Shown here in pieces: positions 11,803 to 20,681 of a DNA stretch of 64,000 nt (within the stretch, counting starts at the first letter, position 1; each line of letters opens with the position of its first letter). The translations under genes and the position numbers were made by a program. This DNA is from Terriglobia bacterium (GTDB lineage Bacteria; Acidobacteriota; Terriglobia; Bryobacterales; Bryobacteraceae): assembly GCA_020073615.1 (NCBI GenBank), contig JAIQEX010000001.1, forward strand, positions 1 to 64,000. Direction: 5' to 3'. Below the pieces are notes generated by a model that saw only the letters and a list, made by a program, of their open reading frames with translations, made no database searches and was not told the DNA's origin.

Positions 11803-12450
11803 TTACTTGCGGGCGGGCAGGAGCGACGCTTCGAGCGCGATGCGGACCAACTGGCTCCGCGTGCGCACGCGCGTTTTTTGAAAAAGCTGCTGCAAGGTGG
11901 CCTTAACGGCGCTTTCCGAGACGCCGATCTGGGTGGCGATCTCCTTGTTGGTGAGTCCTTCGAAGATGCCGCGGAGTACCTCCTGCTCGCGGGCCGTCAG
12001 GAACTTACGGACACTATGATCGTCGCGCTGGTGAACGCCTTCGGCCATAAGTTGAACGACTTTCTGGTCGATCCACACCTCTCCGCCGGCGATGTGCCGG
12101 ATGGCGCTGGCCAGGCTGACGGGGGAACTGTGCTTCAGGAAGATGCCCGAAGCCCCCGATTGCAGTGCGATGGAGGATTCCGTGGCACTCATTCCGGCAG
12201 TTACCATAAGGACCCTGCCCTGGTAACCCGCGCGGCGGGCCGCGGCTATGAACTGGCTGCCATGATCGTCGCCGAGGTCGAAATCCAGCAGGACGATATC
12301 GACAGGCGACTGACGCAACAGCGCCAGCGCTTCGTCGGCAGTGCCGCAGTGGCCTACCATCGCGAAGTCGGGCTCCGACGCCAGGAGGCGGCTTAGGCTT
12401 TCGCGAAACAGGACGTGATCATCGAGCAACAACAGTCGTATGGGTTGCAT
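11803..12450 (-). CDS. NarL/LuxR-type response regulator
   Basis: This cytosolic 215-residue two-component regulator has a receiver domain at about 4-120, with the acidic pocket DD at 10-11, phospho-acceptor Asp at about 56 (LLDFD), Thr in VTAG and Lys in FLKHSS. A LuxR-type helix-turn-helix follows at about 148-205 (LTAREQEVLRGIFEGLTNKE). It overlaps the end of the histidine kinase gene by 32 bp, so the two are surely co-translated. The pair sits back to back with the efflux operon beginning at 14088, which is a plausible but unproven target. Confidence 0.92.
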   Translation of the reverse strand: MQPIRLLLLDDHVLFRESLSRLLASEPDFAMVGHCGTADEALALLRQSPVDIVLLDFDLGDDHGSQFIAAARRAGYQGRVLMVTAGMSATESSIALQSGASGIFLKHSSPVSLASAIRHIAGGEVWIDQKVVQLMAEGVHQRDDHSVRKFLTAREQEVLRGIFEGLTNKEIATQIGVSESAVKATLQQLFQKTRVRTRSQLVRIALEASLLPARK

Positions 12451-13855
12451 GTTCGCTGGTGCGGACGGCCTCGGAACCGGCTACGGCGAGGTCAATCACG
12501 AAAGAACAGCCGGGCGCCGCCGGATCGTGACGGAGATCGCCGCGGAAGGAGCGCACAAACGCGCGCGAGAGATACAGGCCGAGGCCGGTGGAATCGGCGC
12601 CTTTTTGAAACGGCTGAAACAGCGTCTCGGTGGAACCTATGCCCGGTCCGGTGTCGCTGACCCGGATAGATACTAAGTCATGGCTCGTGGAGACGGAGAT
12701 GTCGATGCGCCTGGTTTGGGCGTCCTGTAAAGCACGCTCGCTGTTCTTCGTAAGATTCAGAAGGATCTGTAGTAAGTGGTGGCGATCGGCCCACACCGCG
12801 GGCAGATCCTGCGGGATCTCCCAGCGCACGGTTATGCCCGCTTCCCGGCAGTAGGGTTCGAGCACGATCCTCAGATCGTCGAGAATCTCGTTGAGATCGA
12901 CGCCGCCGATCTGGACGTCGTCGGCGCTCTGTTTCAGCTCGAGCGAGGCGATCTTATTCAGAGTCGCGACCAGGGCGCCGAGCGCCTCGAAATCCTTGCT
13001 CCCCTCGAGCGCCCGGCTGCGCGCCAGGTTTTCATAAATGACGCCGATGGCGCCGCACACATTGCGGACTTCGTGGGAGACCGCTCCCACCAGGATGCGG
13101 GAGCCTGCCAGGAGCTGTTCGAGGCTGGACTCCTCCCTTTCCCGCATCTCTTCGGAGGCATCCACCACGAGCGCGGCCAGGCGCGGGCCCACGGCGGTCC
13201 AGTAGGTGGAGAAGAAGACGTTGGCCAGGAAGACTTCTCCTTGCTCGCGCTCGCCGCGGCACTGCATTTCCGTGCGAAACGTCTGCGGCGTATGTTCGAT
13301 CGAGGGGACGCAGCCGAGGGCCGCGATGTAGCGCCGGATATTTCTTCCGGGCAGTTCTCCGGCCGTCACGCCCAACAGGCGGTGCGCCGCGGAATTGGCC
13401 AGCAGGATTTTGCCCTCGGCGGTCGTGGTGAGGATGGCGGCTGGGCTGCTGTCGATGAGAAACTCGAGCTGCTCTTCGGCCTCGCGCCGTGCGGCTGCTT
13501 CCTTCTCGACGCGCCGGAGGTTGTCGGCCTCCAGGCGGCGGCGCCGCGCGACCTCATAGGCGAACAGGCCCGTGCCGGCTAAAGAGGTAAAGACCAGGAT
13601 ATCGGTGGGCAGCGCGGCGGCCAGGGTAAACGGGAAGGGATCGAAGAAATCGGACAGCAGCGTGCAGACCAGCGCGGCGCCCAGGATCTGCCAGCGCGGC
13701 AGCACCGTCCCCACCAGCAGGATGGGAAAGAGGTAGAGGAAGCCGAAAGAAATGTTGAGGTCGACGCGCCAGTCGATGAGGGCGACGATGGCGGTGACCA
13801 GGCCAGCCCGAGCGAGTACCGCGCGCCTGCTTCCCTGCAGATAGCCGAAGACCAT
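12419..13855 (-). CDS. Membrane PAS histidine kinase
   Basis: This sensor kinase (about 478 residues) has an N-terminal membrane domain with four hydrophobic segments in the first 100 residues, a helical linker, a PAS-like domain at about 130-240, and a HisKA dimerisation box GAVSHEVRN with the phospho-His near 261. An HATPase domain follows, with the N-box (LLQILLNLTKNSERAL), SDTGPGIG and STGLGLYLSR. The start at 13855 is chosen because AGGAAGGGG lies 9 bp upstream; an open frame extends to 14059 but is rich in unlikely residues. It overlaps the response regulator. The signal sensed is unknown. Confidence 0.85.
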   Translation of the reverse strand: MVFGYLQGSRRAVLARAGLVTAIVALIDWRVDLNISFGFLYLFPILLVGTVLPRWQILGAALVCTLLSDFFDPFPFTLAAALPTDILVFTSLAGTGLFAYEVARRRRLEADNLRRVEKEAAARREAEEQLEFLIDSSPAAILTTTAEGKILLANSAAHRLLGVTAGELPGRNIRRYIAALGCVPSIEHTPQTFRTEMQCRGEREQGEVFLANVFFSTYWTAVGPRLAALVVDASEEMREREESSLEQLLAGSRILVGAVSHEVRNVCGAIGVIYENLARSRALEGSKDFEALGALVATLNKIASLELKQSADDVQIGGVDLNEILDDLRIVLEPYCREAGITVRWEIPQDLPAVWADRHHLLQILLNLTKNSERALQDAQTRRIDISVSTSHDLVSIRVSDTGPGIGSTETLFQPFQKGADSTGLGLYLSRAFVRSFRGDLRHDPAAPGCSFVIDLAVAGSEAVRTSEHATHTTVVAR

Positions 13856-14087
13856 GCGGCAGTACCCCTTCCTGAATTCTAGAAAAACCAAGGCCCGGAG
13901 GCCAAGGGCCATGACCAAAAGATAGGTTGCGCCGGGCTGAAAGATATGCCCGGCGGCGCGCGCGAAACCGATAGAGTCATAGGTGGAGGCGGGGCTTCCG
14001 GGAGGTCTCCGTTCGGAACACCCGGGGGCGGCACCGCCGGCGCTGCTTTCGCCGCGCAAGAATCCAAATGATCTTTACGGAGGCGAC

Positions 14088-15344
14088 ATGCAGCTCCGGG
14101 CGAGGCGTCTGTGGCTGGGCATTCTGATGGCGGGCTGGACGGCAGGGGGGTTGTGCGCGCAGCCGGCGCTGACCTGGGCGGAGGTGCGCGCCCGGTTCGA
14201 GGCCGCCAACCCGACTCTGCAGGCCGGCGGGATCGCCATCCAGGAATCCAAGGCGCAGGAGATCACGGCCCATCTACGTCCCAACCCCACCCTCACGGCA
14301 ACCCTGGATCAACTCGACCCGTTCACGCCGAACCCGTACCGCCCGTTGGGCAATACGCTGCCGCTGATTACTTTCGATTACCTGCATGAGCGCCAGCACA
14401 AACGGGAATTGCGGCTGGAAAGCGCGCAACGGGCGACCATGATCGCGGAATGGCAGCAGGCCGACGTGGCGCGGAACCTGATTTTCAACCTGCGTAACGC
14501 CTTCGTGCAGACGCTGCAGGCGAAATCCGTCGCGGCGTTGGCGAAGGAAAACCTGGACTATTTCGACCGCGAGTTGGCCATCAGCCGCGACCGCTTCCAG
14601 GCCGGCGATATTGCGCGCGTGGACCTGGACCGGCTGGAACTGCAACGGGTGCAGTATGAAGCGGACTATCAGACCGCGCAGGTGAACCTGCGGACCGCCA
14701 AGATCGCGCTGCTTACGCTGCTCGACGACCGGCGGCCGGTGGAGCAGTTCGATGTGACGGGAGTGTTCGATTTTGCCGGGCGCGTCCTGCCGCTCGAGGA
14801 GCTTCGCGCCACGGCGATGGATGCACGGCCGGATCTGAAGGCCGCGGCGCTGGCCATCGAGAAAGCACAGACCGACCGGCGGCTGGCGGCGGCAAACAGC
14901 TCGGCCGATCCTACCTTCGGCCTGGACATCGGGCGCAATCCCCCCATTCCCGCGTACTTCGGGGTGAGCGTGAACATTCCGCTGCGCATTTTCGACAGGA
15001 ACCAGGGCGAGAAGCTGCGGACCGAACTGGAAATCAAGCGCACGGAGAGACTGCGCGAGGTTGCCGCAGCGCAGGCGCTGAGCGATGTGGATTCGGCGTA
15101 CGCGGTGTTGACTAACACCATGGCGCTGTTGCAGCCATATAAAACGAGCTATCTGCCGGCCGCGACGCGCGTGCGAGACACTATGTCGTTTTCCTACCAG
15201 CACGGCCAGGCCTCTTTGTTGGAGTATCTGGACGCGCAGAGAGATTACAGGAGCGTGGAGTTGAGTTACTTAATCCTGGTGGGATCTTATCTGGCCTCTG
15301 CTAATCAGGTGAACTTGGCGGCGGGACGCGAGGTAATACAATGA
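14088..15344 (+). CDS. TolC/CusC-type outer-membrane efflux protein
   Basis: This outer-membrane channel protein (418 residues) is the exit duct of the RND pump encoded downstream. A signal peptide ends near residue 22 (GLCAQ). The rest is long amphipathic helices in two OEP-type halves (RDRFQAGDIARVDLDRLEL and FSYQHGQASLLEYLDAQRDY are the characteristic segments). The start at 14088 has GGAGG 5 bp before it; an earlier in-frame ATG (13983) lacks a signal peptide. Its stop overlaps the ATG of the adaptor gene by 4 bp. It is divergent from the kinase gene, with about 230 bp between the starts. Confidence 0.9.
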   Translation: MQLRARRLWLGILMAGWTAGGLCAQPALTWAEVRARFEAANPTLQAGGIAIQESKAQEITAHLRPNPTLTATLDQLDPFTPNPYRPLGNTLPLITFDYLHERQHKRELRLESAQRATMIAEWQQADVARNLIFNLRNAFVQTLQAKSVAALAKENLDYFDRELAISRDRFQAGDIARVDLDRLELQRVQYEADYQTAQVNLRTAKIALLTLLDDRRPVEQFDVTGVFDFAGRVLPLEELRATAMDARPDLKAAALAIEKAQTDRRLAAANSSADPTFGLDIGRNPPIPAYFGVSVNIPLRIFDRNQGEKLRTELEIKRTERLREVAAAQALSDVDSAYAVLTNTMALLQPYKTSYLPAATRVRDTMSFSYQHGQASLLEYLDAQRDYRSVELSYLILVGSYLASANQVNLAAGREVIQ

Positions 15345-16540
15345 GAGACGCTTTTGCCGGCAAGCTAAAGCATGCCCCACCATTGCAACAGCATGGTTGG
15401 GTGGGGCATGCTTTAGCTTGCCGGTTTGCTCTGCTTGTGGCGCTGTCGGCCGTTCTCTGCGGCTGTGGGGCGAAGGGGGCCGTGGATCCCGCCGCGGGTG
15501 CGCCGCCGCCCGCCAAAGTGGAGCGCGAAGGCGATGCCGCCACAGTGCGCGTGGACCGTCCCGAGCAATTCCCCCTGGCTGCCGCCGACGAGTACAACGC
15601 CACGACCGAATTGAATGTAACCGGCGTGGTGACTGCCGATGTCTCGCGCAACGTGCCGGTAATTTCGCTGGCGTCCGGCCGCGTTACCGAAATCCACGCC
15701 CGCCTGGGCGACCAGGTCACTAAGGGGCAGTTACTCATGCGCGTGGAGAGCGCCGAAATCTCGTCGGCATTTTCGGAATGCCGCAAGGCGGCGGCCGACG
15801 AGGCGCTGGCGCGTGCGCAGCTCGCCCGGTCCCAGTTGCTCTATGAAAAGGGCGCCATCGCCCAGAAGGAGCTGGAGGTTGCGCGGAGCAATGAAGACAA
15901 GGCGGCCATCGATCTGGAGACGGCGCGCGAACGGCTCCGCGTGCTGGGGGTGGACGCGAACCGTCCGGCTGCGACGGTGGACATCGTGGCCCCGGTGTCC
16001 GGGGTGATCGTGGAGCAGAACGTGACCGCGGCGGCGGGCGTGAAGACGCTGGACAATTCGCCCAACCTGTTCACTATCGCCGATCTTTCGAAGGTCTGGA
16101 TCGTGTGCGACGTCTACGAGAACGATCTGCGGAACGTGCATCCGGGCGATTATGCCGAGATTCGCCTGAACGCCTGGCCCGGTCGAGTGCTGAAGGGGCG
16201 GATCGGCAATATCGGTCCCAGTCTCGATCCGGCCATACGCACGGCGAAGGTCCGCATCGAGGTAGACAACCCGGGGCCGATGCGCCTGGGCATGTTCGCC
16301 AACGCTACGTTCCGCGGAGAGGCGAGGGAGGCGCATGCCCTGGTCCCGGCGGCGGCGGTTCTGCACCTGCACGATCGCGATTGGGTCTACGTGCCGGCGG
16401 GCGAGCGCGCCTTCCGCCGCGTGGAAGTGGCCGGCGGGAAGATGATTCCACCCGGCATGCAGGAAGTAACATCGGGCATCAAGCCGGGCGACCGGGTGGT
16501 GGCCAACGCGCTGGTCTTACAAAATACGGTGGAGCAGTAA
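15341..16540 (+). CDS. RND efflux periplasmic adaptor (CusB/CzcB type)
   Basis: This 399-residue membrane-fusion protein links the RND pump to the outer-membrane channel. It is a probable lipoprotein with its acylated Cys at about 42 (VLCGC). The biotinyl-lipoyl-like halves (LASGRVTEIHARLGDQVTKG at about 108-127 and VDIVAPVSGVIVEQNVTA) flank a helical hairpin, followed by beta-barrel segments. The signal-peptide n-region (codons 6-28) is encoded by a near-perfect inverted repeat, which is unusual (see the repeat at 15357). The start overlaps the previous stop (ATGA). The RND pump gene begins 8 bp after the stop. Confidence 0.9.
   Translation: MRDAFAGKLKHAPPLQQHGWVGHALACRFALLVALSAVLCGCGAKGAVDPAAGAPPPAKVEREGDAATVRVDRPEQFPLAAADEYNATTELNVTGVVTADVSRNVPVISLASGRVTEIHARLGDQVTKGQLLMRVESAEISSAFSECRKAAADEALARAQLARSQLLYEKGAIAQKELEVARSNEDKAAIDLETARERLRVLGVDANRPAATVDIVAPVSGVIVEQNVTAAAGVKTLDNSPNLFTIADLSKVWIVCDVYENDLRNVHPGDYAEIRLNAWPGRVLKGRIGNIGPSLDPAIRTAKVRIEVDNPGPMRLGMFANATFRGEAREAHALVPAAAVLHLHDRDWVYVPAGERAFRRVEVAGGKMIPPGMQEVTSGIKPGDRVVANALVLQNTVEQ
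15357..15424. repeat. Palindromic element inside adaptor gene
   Basis: Two perfect 25-bp arms (15357-15381 and 15400-15424; the left one runs CCGGCAAGCTAAAGCATGCC then CCACC) flank an 18-bp loop. The 68-bp unit stays in frame and encodes the charged start of the adaptor signal peptide. The GTGGGGCATGC core looks like a dispersed palindromic repeat rather than a coding design. In mRNA it would form a very stable hairpin 16 nt after the start codon, so it could limit translation of the adaptor. Confidence 0.85.
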
Positions 16541-16548
16541 CCAGGCCC

Positions 16549-19500
16549 ATGATCCGCACGCTGGTCGATTACGCTCTCAATAACCGGTTTCTCATCGTGG
16601 TGGGCGCCATCCTGCTGCTGACCTGGGGCGCCGTCTCCTTTCACAAACTGCCGGTGGAAGCGTATCCCGATGTGGCCAACAACTACGTGCAAGTGATCAC
16701 GCAGTGGCCGGGCCGCGCGGCCGAAGAGGTGGAGCAGCAGGTGACGATTCCCCTCGAGATCGTGATGAACGGGATCCCGCACCTGGAGCACCTGCGGTCC
16801 ACGTCGCTGTTCGGGCTCTCCAGCGTGATGCTGATTTTCGACGACCAGTCGCAGAACGATTGGAACCGGCAAAAGGTGCTGGAGCGGCTGGCGCAGGCGA
16901 ATCTGCCGAACGGCCTCAACCCGCAGATCGGGTCGGATTATAGTCCGGTGGGCCAGATCTATTGGTACACGCTCCGCAGCACGAACCCGGCGTACGACCT
17001 GATGGAGCTGAAAACCATCGAGGATTGGGTGCTCGAGAAACAGTTCAAGTCCGTCCCCAACGTGGTGGACGTAGTGAGTTTCGGAGGCGTCACCCGGGAG
17101 TACCAGGTGCGGCTCGATCCCGAGAAACTGGTTTCTTATGGTTTGAATCTGGCGCAGGTGGAGCAGCAACTGGCGAACAACAACGTGAACGCCGGCGGAA
17201 GCTTTGTGGAAGCCGGCCTGCAGCAGATCAATGTAAGGGCGCTGGGACTCTTCAAGCACGTGGACGACATACGGCAAACGGCGATCAAGACGCAGAGCGG
17301 CACGCCGCTGCGCATCGGCGATATCGCGACGGTGGCGCAGGGACCGAAGATCCGCCTGGGGCAAATCGGCAAGGCGATTCACCGCGCCGACGGAAAAATC
17401 CTCGACAGCGACGACGTGGTGATGGGCATCGTTCTGCTGCGCAAGGGCGCCGATTCCGATTCGACGCTGGAGGCCATTCACGACAAGGTGAACGAGCTGA
17501 ACGAGCGCATTTTGCCTCCGGGTGTGAAGATCGTTCCCTTTCTCGACCGCAGCAACCTGGTGCACTACACCACGCACACCGTGCTGCACAATCTGACCGA
17601 GGGCATCCTGCTGGTGGCGCTGATCCTGTTTTTGTTCCTGGGCAACGCCCGCGGAGCTCTGCTGGTGGCATTGACGATTCCGTTTTCGCTGCTCTTCGCC
17701 GCGGTCTGTCTCAACCTGATGAAGATTCCGGCGAACCTGCTTTCGCTCGGCGCGCTGGATTTCGGCATGGTGGTGGAGGGTGCGGTGGTGATGGTGGAGA
17801 ACATCGTGCGCCACCTGGGCCGGACCGTGCGGCGCTCCGCCAAGCCGCTCGAGGCCATCCGCGACGCCGCGCACGAAGTGCAGCGGCCGGTGTTCTATTC
17901 GATCGCCATCATCATTACGGCGTACCTGCCGATTTTCACGCTCGAGCGGGTGGAAGGCAGATTGTTCAAGCCGATGGCGTGGACGGTGTCGTTCGCGCTG
18001 GCGGGCGCGCTGATCTTCTCGATGCTGATTGCGCCGGTGCTCTCCAGCTTCCTCTTTGGCGCGACGGTGCGCGAGTGGGCCAACCCCGCCATGGAGTGGA
18101 TGACGAGGGCGTATCGCGAAAGCCTGCAACGGGCCATTCGATTTCGCTGGGCGACGCTCGCCGTGGCGGCGGGCGCGCTGGCGCTCTCCGCGTGGCTGAC
18201 GCTGAGCGGCGCGATCGGTTCGGAATTTCTCCCGCACCTCGACGAAGGCGCGATCTGGGCCCGAGCCACCCTGGCGCCCAGCACCGGCCCCACCGAGGGC
18301 GCCCGCGTGATGAACCAGGCGCGGCTGATTCTGGCGTCGTTTCCCGAGGTGACGCAAGTGATCAGCCAGGTGGGGCGGCCGGACGACGGAACGGACACCA
18401 TCGGCTTTTTCAATACCGAGTACTTCATCGATCTCAAGCCCAAGGAGCAGTGGCGGCCCGTGTTCCAAAAGGACAAGGAACAACTGATCGCCGCCATGGA
18501 TCGCCAGCTCGAGAAGATTCCCGGCGCCTTGTGGAACTACTCCCAGCCCATCGCCGACAACATGGAGGAGGCGGTGAGCGGCGTCAAGGGGCAGTTGGCC
18601 ATCAAGGTTTTCGGCGACGACCTCAAAATGCTGGAAGCTGCCGGAGAGCGGATCGTGAATGTCCTGCGGACCGTTCCGGGCGTCGCCGATCTCGGGCTGT
18701 TCCGCGTGATCGGCCAGCCGAACCTGGAGTTCGCCGTGGACCGCGCGCAAGCAGCGCGATATGGCATCAACGTGGCCGACGTCCAGGATGCCATCGAGAC
18801 CGCCGTGGGCGGAAAGAGCGTCAGCCAGGTCCTCGAGGGCGAACAGCGCTACGACCTGGTGGTGCGCTATGAGGCCCCCTACCGCGACACGGAGCAGGCC
18901 ATCGAGCACATACGCCTGCTGGCGCCAACGGGGGAGCGCGTTTCGCTGGCGCAGCTTGCGCGGATACAGGTGCTCGATGGCGCCTCGGAGATCTACCGGG
19001 AAGCCAATTCGCGCTACGTGGCGATCAAGTACAGCGTGCCCGTGCGCGACCTGGGCAGCACGGTGGAAGAGGCGGTCCGCAAAGTGAACCGCGAAGTGAA
19101 ACTGCCCGCGGGGTATCACATCGATTGGGCCGGCGAATACGAGAGCCAGAAGAGATCGTCGAAGCGGCTGATGGTGGTGCTGCCGATCACTATCCTGGTA
19201 ATCTGCATGATCCTCGAGACGGTTTTCAAGTCCTTCAAGTGGGTGCTGCTGATACTGGCCAATGTGGCCATGGCGCCGATTGGCGGGCTGGTGGCGCTGC
19301 TAGCGACGGGCACGCATTTCAGCGTCTCCTCCGGGGTGGGCTTCCTGGCGCTGTTCGGGGTGGCCGTCGAGACCGGCGTGATCATGCTGGAGTACATCAA
19401 CCAACTGCGCGCGCGCGGGGCGCCCGTGCTGACGGCGGCGGTCGAGGGATCGGTGGAGCGGCTGCGCCCCATCATGATGACCATGCTGGTGGCGAGCGTG

Positions 19501-19674
19501 GGGTTGCTGCCGGCGGCGCTGTCGCGCGGCATCGGTTCGGACGCACAGCGGCCGTTCGCCATCGTCATTGTGGGTGGCCTGATGGCGGCCCTGGCGCTGG
19601 GCATTTTCCTTTTGCCGACGCTGTACGTGTGGGTGGCGGGGGAAGGGGACAAGCTGCCGGAGGCGGAGAGGTAA
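16549..19674 (+). CDS. Heavy-metal-type RND efflux permease (CusA/CzcA family)
   Basis: This inner-membrane proton-driven pump (1041 residues) has the usual duplicated layout: a membrane segment at 13-32, a periplasmic loop, six membrane segments, a second half from about 540 (FRWATLAVAAGALAL), and six more. The TM4 motif reads GALDFGMVVEGAVVMVEN, as in the heavy-metal family but with VE where CzcA has VD. The N-terminal segment LPVEAYPDVANNYVQVITQW is characteristic. The metal cannot be assigned (Cu/Ag, Zn/Co/Cd or Ni remain possible). The start at 16549 follows the adaptor stop by 8 bp; an upstream open extension is spurious. It is the third gene of the efflux operon. Confidence 0.92.
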   Translation: MIRTLVDYALNNRFLIVVGAILLLTWGAVSFHKLPVEAYPDVANNYVQVITQWPGRAAEEVEQQVTIPLEIVMNGIPHLEHLRSTSLFGLSSVMLIFDDQSQNDWNRQKVLERLAQANLPNGLNPQIGSDYSPVGQIYWYTLRSTNPAYDLMELKTIEDWVLEKQFKSVPNVVDVVSFGGVTREYQVRLDPEKLVSYGLNLAQVEQQLANNNVNAGGSFVEAGLQQINVRALGLFKHVDDIRQTAIKTQSGTPLRIGDIATVAQGPKIRLGQIGKAIHRADGKILDSDDVVMGIVLLRKGADSDSTLEAIHDKVNELNERILPPGVKIVPFLDRSNLVHYTTHTVLHNLTEGILLVALILFLFLGNARGALLVALTIPFSLLFAAVCLNLMKIPANLLSLGALDFGMVVEGAVVMVENIVRHLGRTVRRSAKPLEAIRDAAHEVQRPVFYSIAIIITAYLPIFTLERVEGRLFKPMAWTVSFALAGALIFSMLIAPVLSSFLFGATVREWANPAMEWMTRAYRESLQRAIRFRWATLAVAAGALALSAWLTLSGAIGSEFLPHLDEGAIWARATLAPSTGPTEGARVMNQARLILASFPEVTQVISQVGRPDDGTDTIGFFNTEYFIDLKPKEQWRPVFQKDKEQLIAAMDRQLEKIPGALWNYSQPIADNMEEAVSGVKGQLAIKVFGDDLKMLEAAGERIVNVLRTVPGVADLGLFRVIGQPNLEFAVDRAQAARYGINVADVQDAIETAVGGKSVSQVLEGEQRYDLVVRYEAPYRDTEQAIEHIRLLAPTGERVSLAQLARIQVLDGASEIYREANSRYVAIKYSVPVRDLGSTVEEAVRKVNREVKLPAGYHIDWAGEYESQKRSSKRLMVVLPITILVICMILETVFKSFKWVLLILANVAMAPIGGLVALLATGTHFSVSSGVGFLALFGVAVETGVIMLEYINQLRARGAPVLTAAVEGSVERLRPIMMTMLVASVGLLPAALSRGIGSDAQRPFAIVIVGGLMAALALGIFLLPTLYVWVAGEGDKLPEAER

Positions 19675-19711
19675 TCCCAGCGGCGCGGTTCCATTTCTCC
19701 CTTTCAGAGGG

Positions 19712-19717
19712 TATAAT
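19712..19717 (+). promoter_or_regulatory. Candidate -10 box before 34-residue ORF
   Basis: A perfect TATAAT lies 21 bp before the ATG at 19738, with only a weak -35 (TTCCAT at 19689-19694, 17-bp spacer). It may give the small gene its own transcript apart from the efflux operon. Confidence 0.4.
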
Positions 19718-19737
19718 CTGAATCGGGAGAGATCGCC

Positions 19738-19842
19738 ATGGGCCCGTTAGACATTCCGGGGGTGCTCATCATCCTGGGCATTTTGGGCGGGATCGCGTGG
19801 GCCATCTATAATTGGACGCATCCCAACGCGCATACGCCGTAG
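19738..19842 (+). CDS. Small single-span membrane peptide (34 aa)
   Basis: This ORF of 34 codons follows the RND gene by 63 bp. GGGAGA stands 7 bp before the ATG. The translation begins MGPLDIPGVLIILGILGGIA and continues WAIYNWTHPNAHTP, so one membrane segment spans about residues 7-25 with a short polar tail. Small membrane peptides can associate with RND pumps (AcrZ with AcrB is the known example), and its position makes a similar role conceivable, but that is inference only. No family is recognised. The small size leaves some doubt that it is translated. Confidence 0.55.
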   Translation: MGPLDIPGVLIILGILGGIAWAIYNWTHPNAHTP

Positions 19843-19844
19843 CC

Positions 19845-20648
19845 CTACTGCCGCGGTTGCCGCCCGGCGCCGAAAAGGCCGTCGATGCGGAACGAGTATC
19901 CGGCGGCGAAGAAGCGATTGGGCGCGGCGTGGGAGAGCCCGAATCCGAAGTGAAAATCCACTTGATGTCTCGGCGTGGGCCGGTACGCCGCGCCGCAGTG
20001 GAGCAATTGCCGCGCGCCGCCGGTGCGGGGGTAGTCGCCGGCGTATTCCACGAATGCATCCGGGCGCTTCGTGATCTCCCGCTCCAGATAGAAAGTGGGC
20101 TCCCAGGTGGGGTTGCGGCGCCCATCTTCAGTCGCATAGAAGAGCGATTGCATGCCGCCGAGCGACCATCCGTCCGCCAGATCGCGCGACCACCCGAACT
20201 TGAGGAACGGGTCGAATGCGTGGGTGCTCACATCGTGGGCGCCGGTAGGCAAGCTGGCGCCCACGATCACGGCCAGGTCGAAGCGGCCCGGCAAGGGTCC
20301 AAGCTGGTGCTTCACGCTCACACCGACATCGTCGAAGCCGGAGGGGTCCGGTCTGCCGTCCGTGGCGGAGATATAGTTCGGCGTCACGAAGCGAATTTCG
20401 GTGCGGCGCCAGAGGCCGAGGCGTATGAGGGTTTCGGAAAGGTCGAGCGTGTCTCTGCCGTGGTCGCGCGTCCAGGCGAACCCGTTCTCGAACTGAAGGG
20501 ATCCGAGCGGAACCACCACGCCGGATTCGGTGACGTCGGGGCGGTCGGTGACGATCTCCGGCGGCGGATTTTGGGCGAAGCACGGAAGCGCGGCGATGCC
20601 CGCGAGGGCGGCAACGGCAAACCGGCACACGCCAGGAACGGAAGTCAC
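19845..20648 (-). CDS. Outer-membrane beta-barrel, phenol MetA-degradation-like
   Basis: This is a 267-residue exported protein with a signal peptide ending near residue 25 (PCFAQ). The mature start EIVTDRPDVTESGVVVPLGS, followed by alternating amphipathic strands (SLQFENGFAW, GRFDLAVIVGASLPTG, HQVDFHFGFGLS), matches the MetA-pathway phenol-degradation-like outer-membrane family (PF13557 type). Members are usually annotated as transporters, and the substrate is unknown. It is convergent with the efflux operon; the stop lies 3 bp past the small membrane ORF. Confidence 0.75.
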   Translation of the reverse strand: MTSVPGVCRFAVAALAGIAALPCFAQNPPPEIVTDRPDVTESGVVVPLGSLQFENGFAWTRDHGRDTLDLSETLIRLGLWRRTEIRFVTPNYISATDGRPDPSGFDDVGVSVKHQLGPLPGRFDLAVIVGASLPTGAHDVSTHAFDPFLKFGWSRDLADGWSLGGMQSLFYATEDGRRNPTWEPTFYLEREITKRPDAFVEYAGDYPRTGGARQLLHCGAAYRPTPRHQVDFHFGFGLSHAAPNRFFAAGYSFRIDGLFGAGRQPRQ

Positions 20649-20681
20649 GCTCCCATTGGAGCATTGAACGGCGATTTTGGG

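Noticed and set aside
16387-19119. 910-codon open frame opposite the RND pump
   Set aside because: Antisense shadow with His/Arg/Gln-rich low-complexity translation and no ribosome site or family motif.
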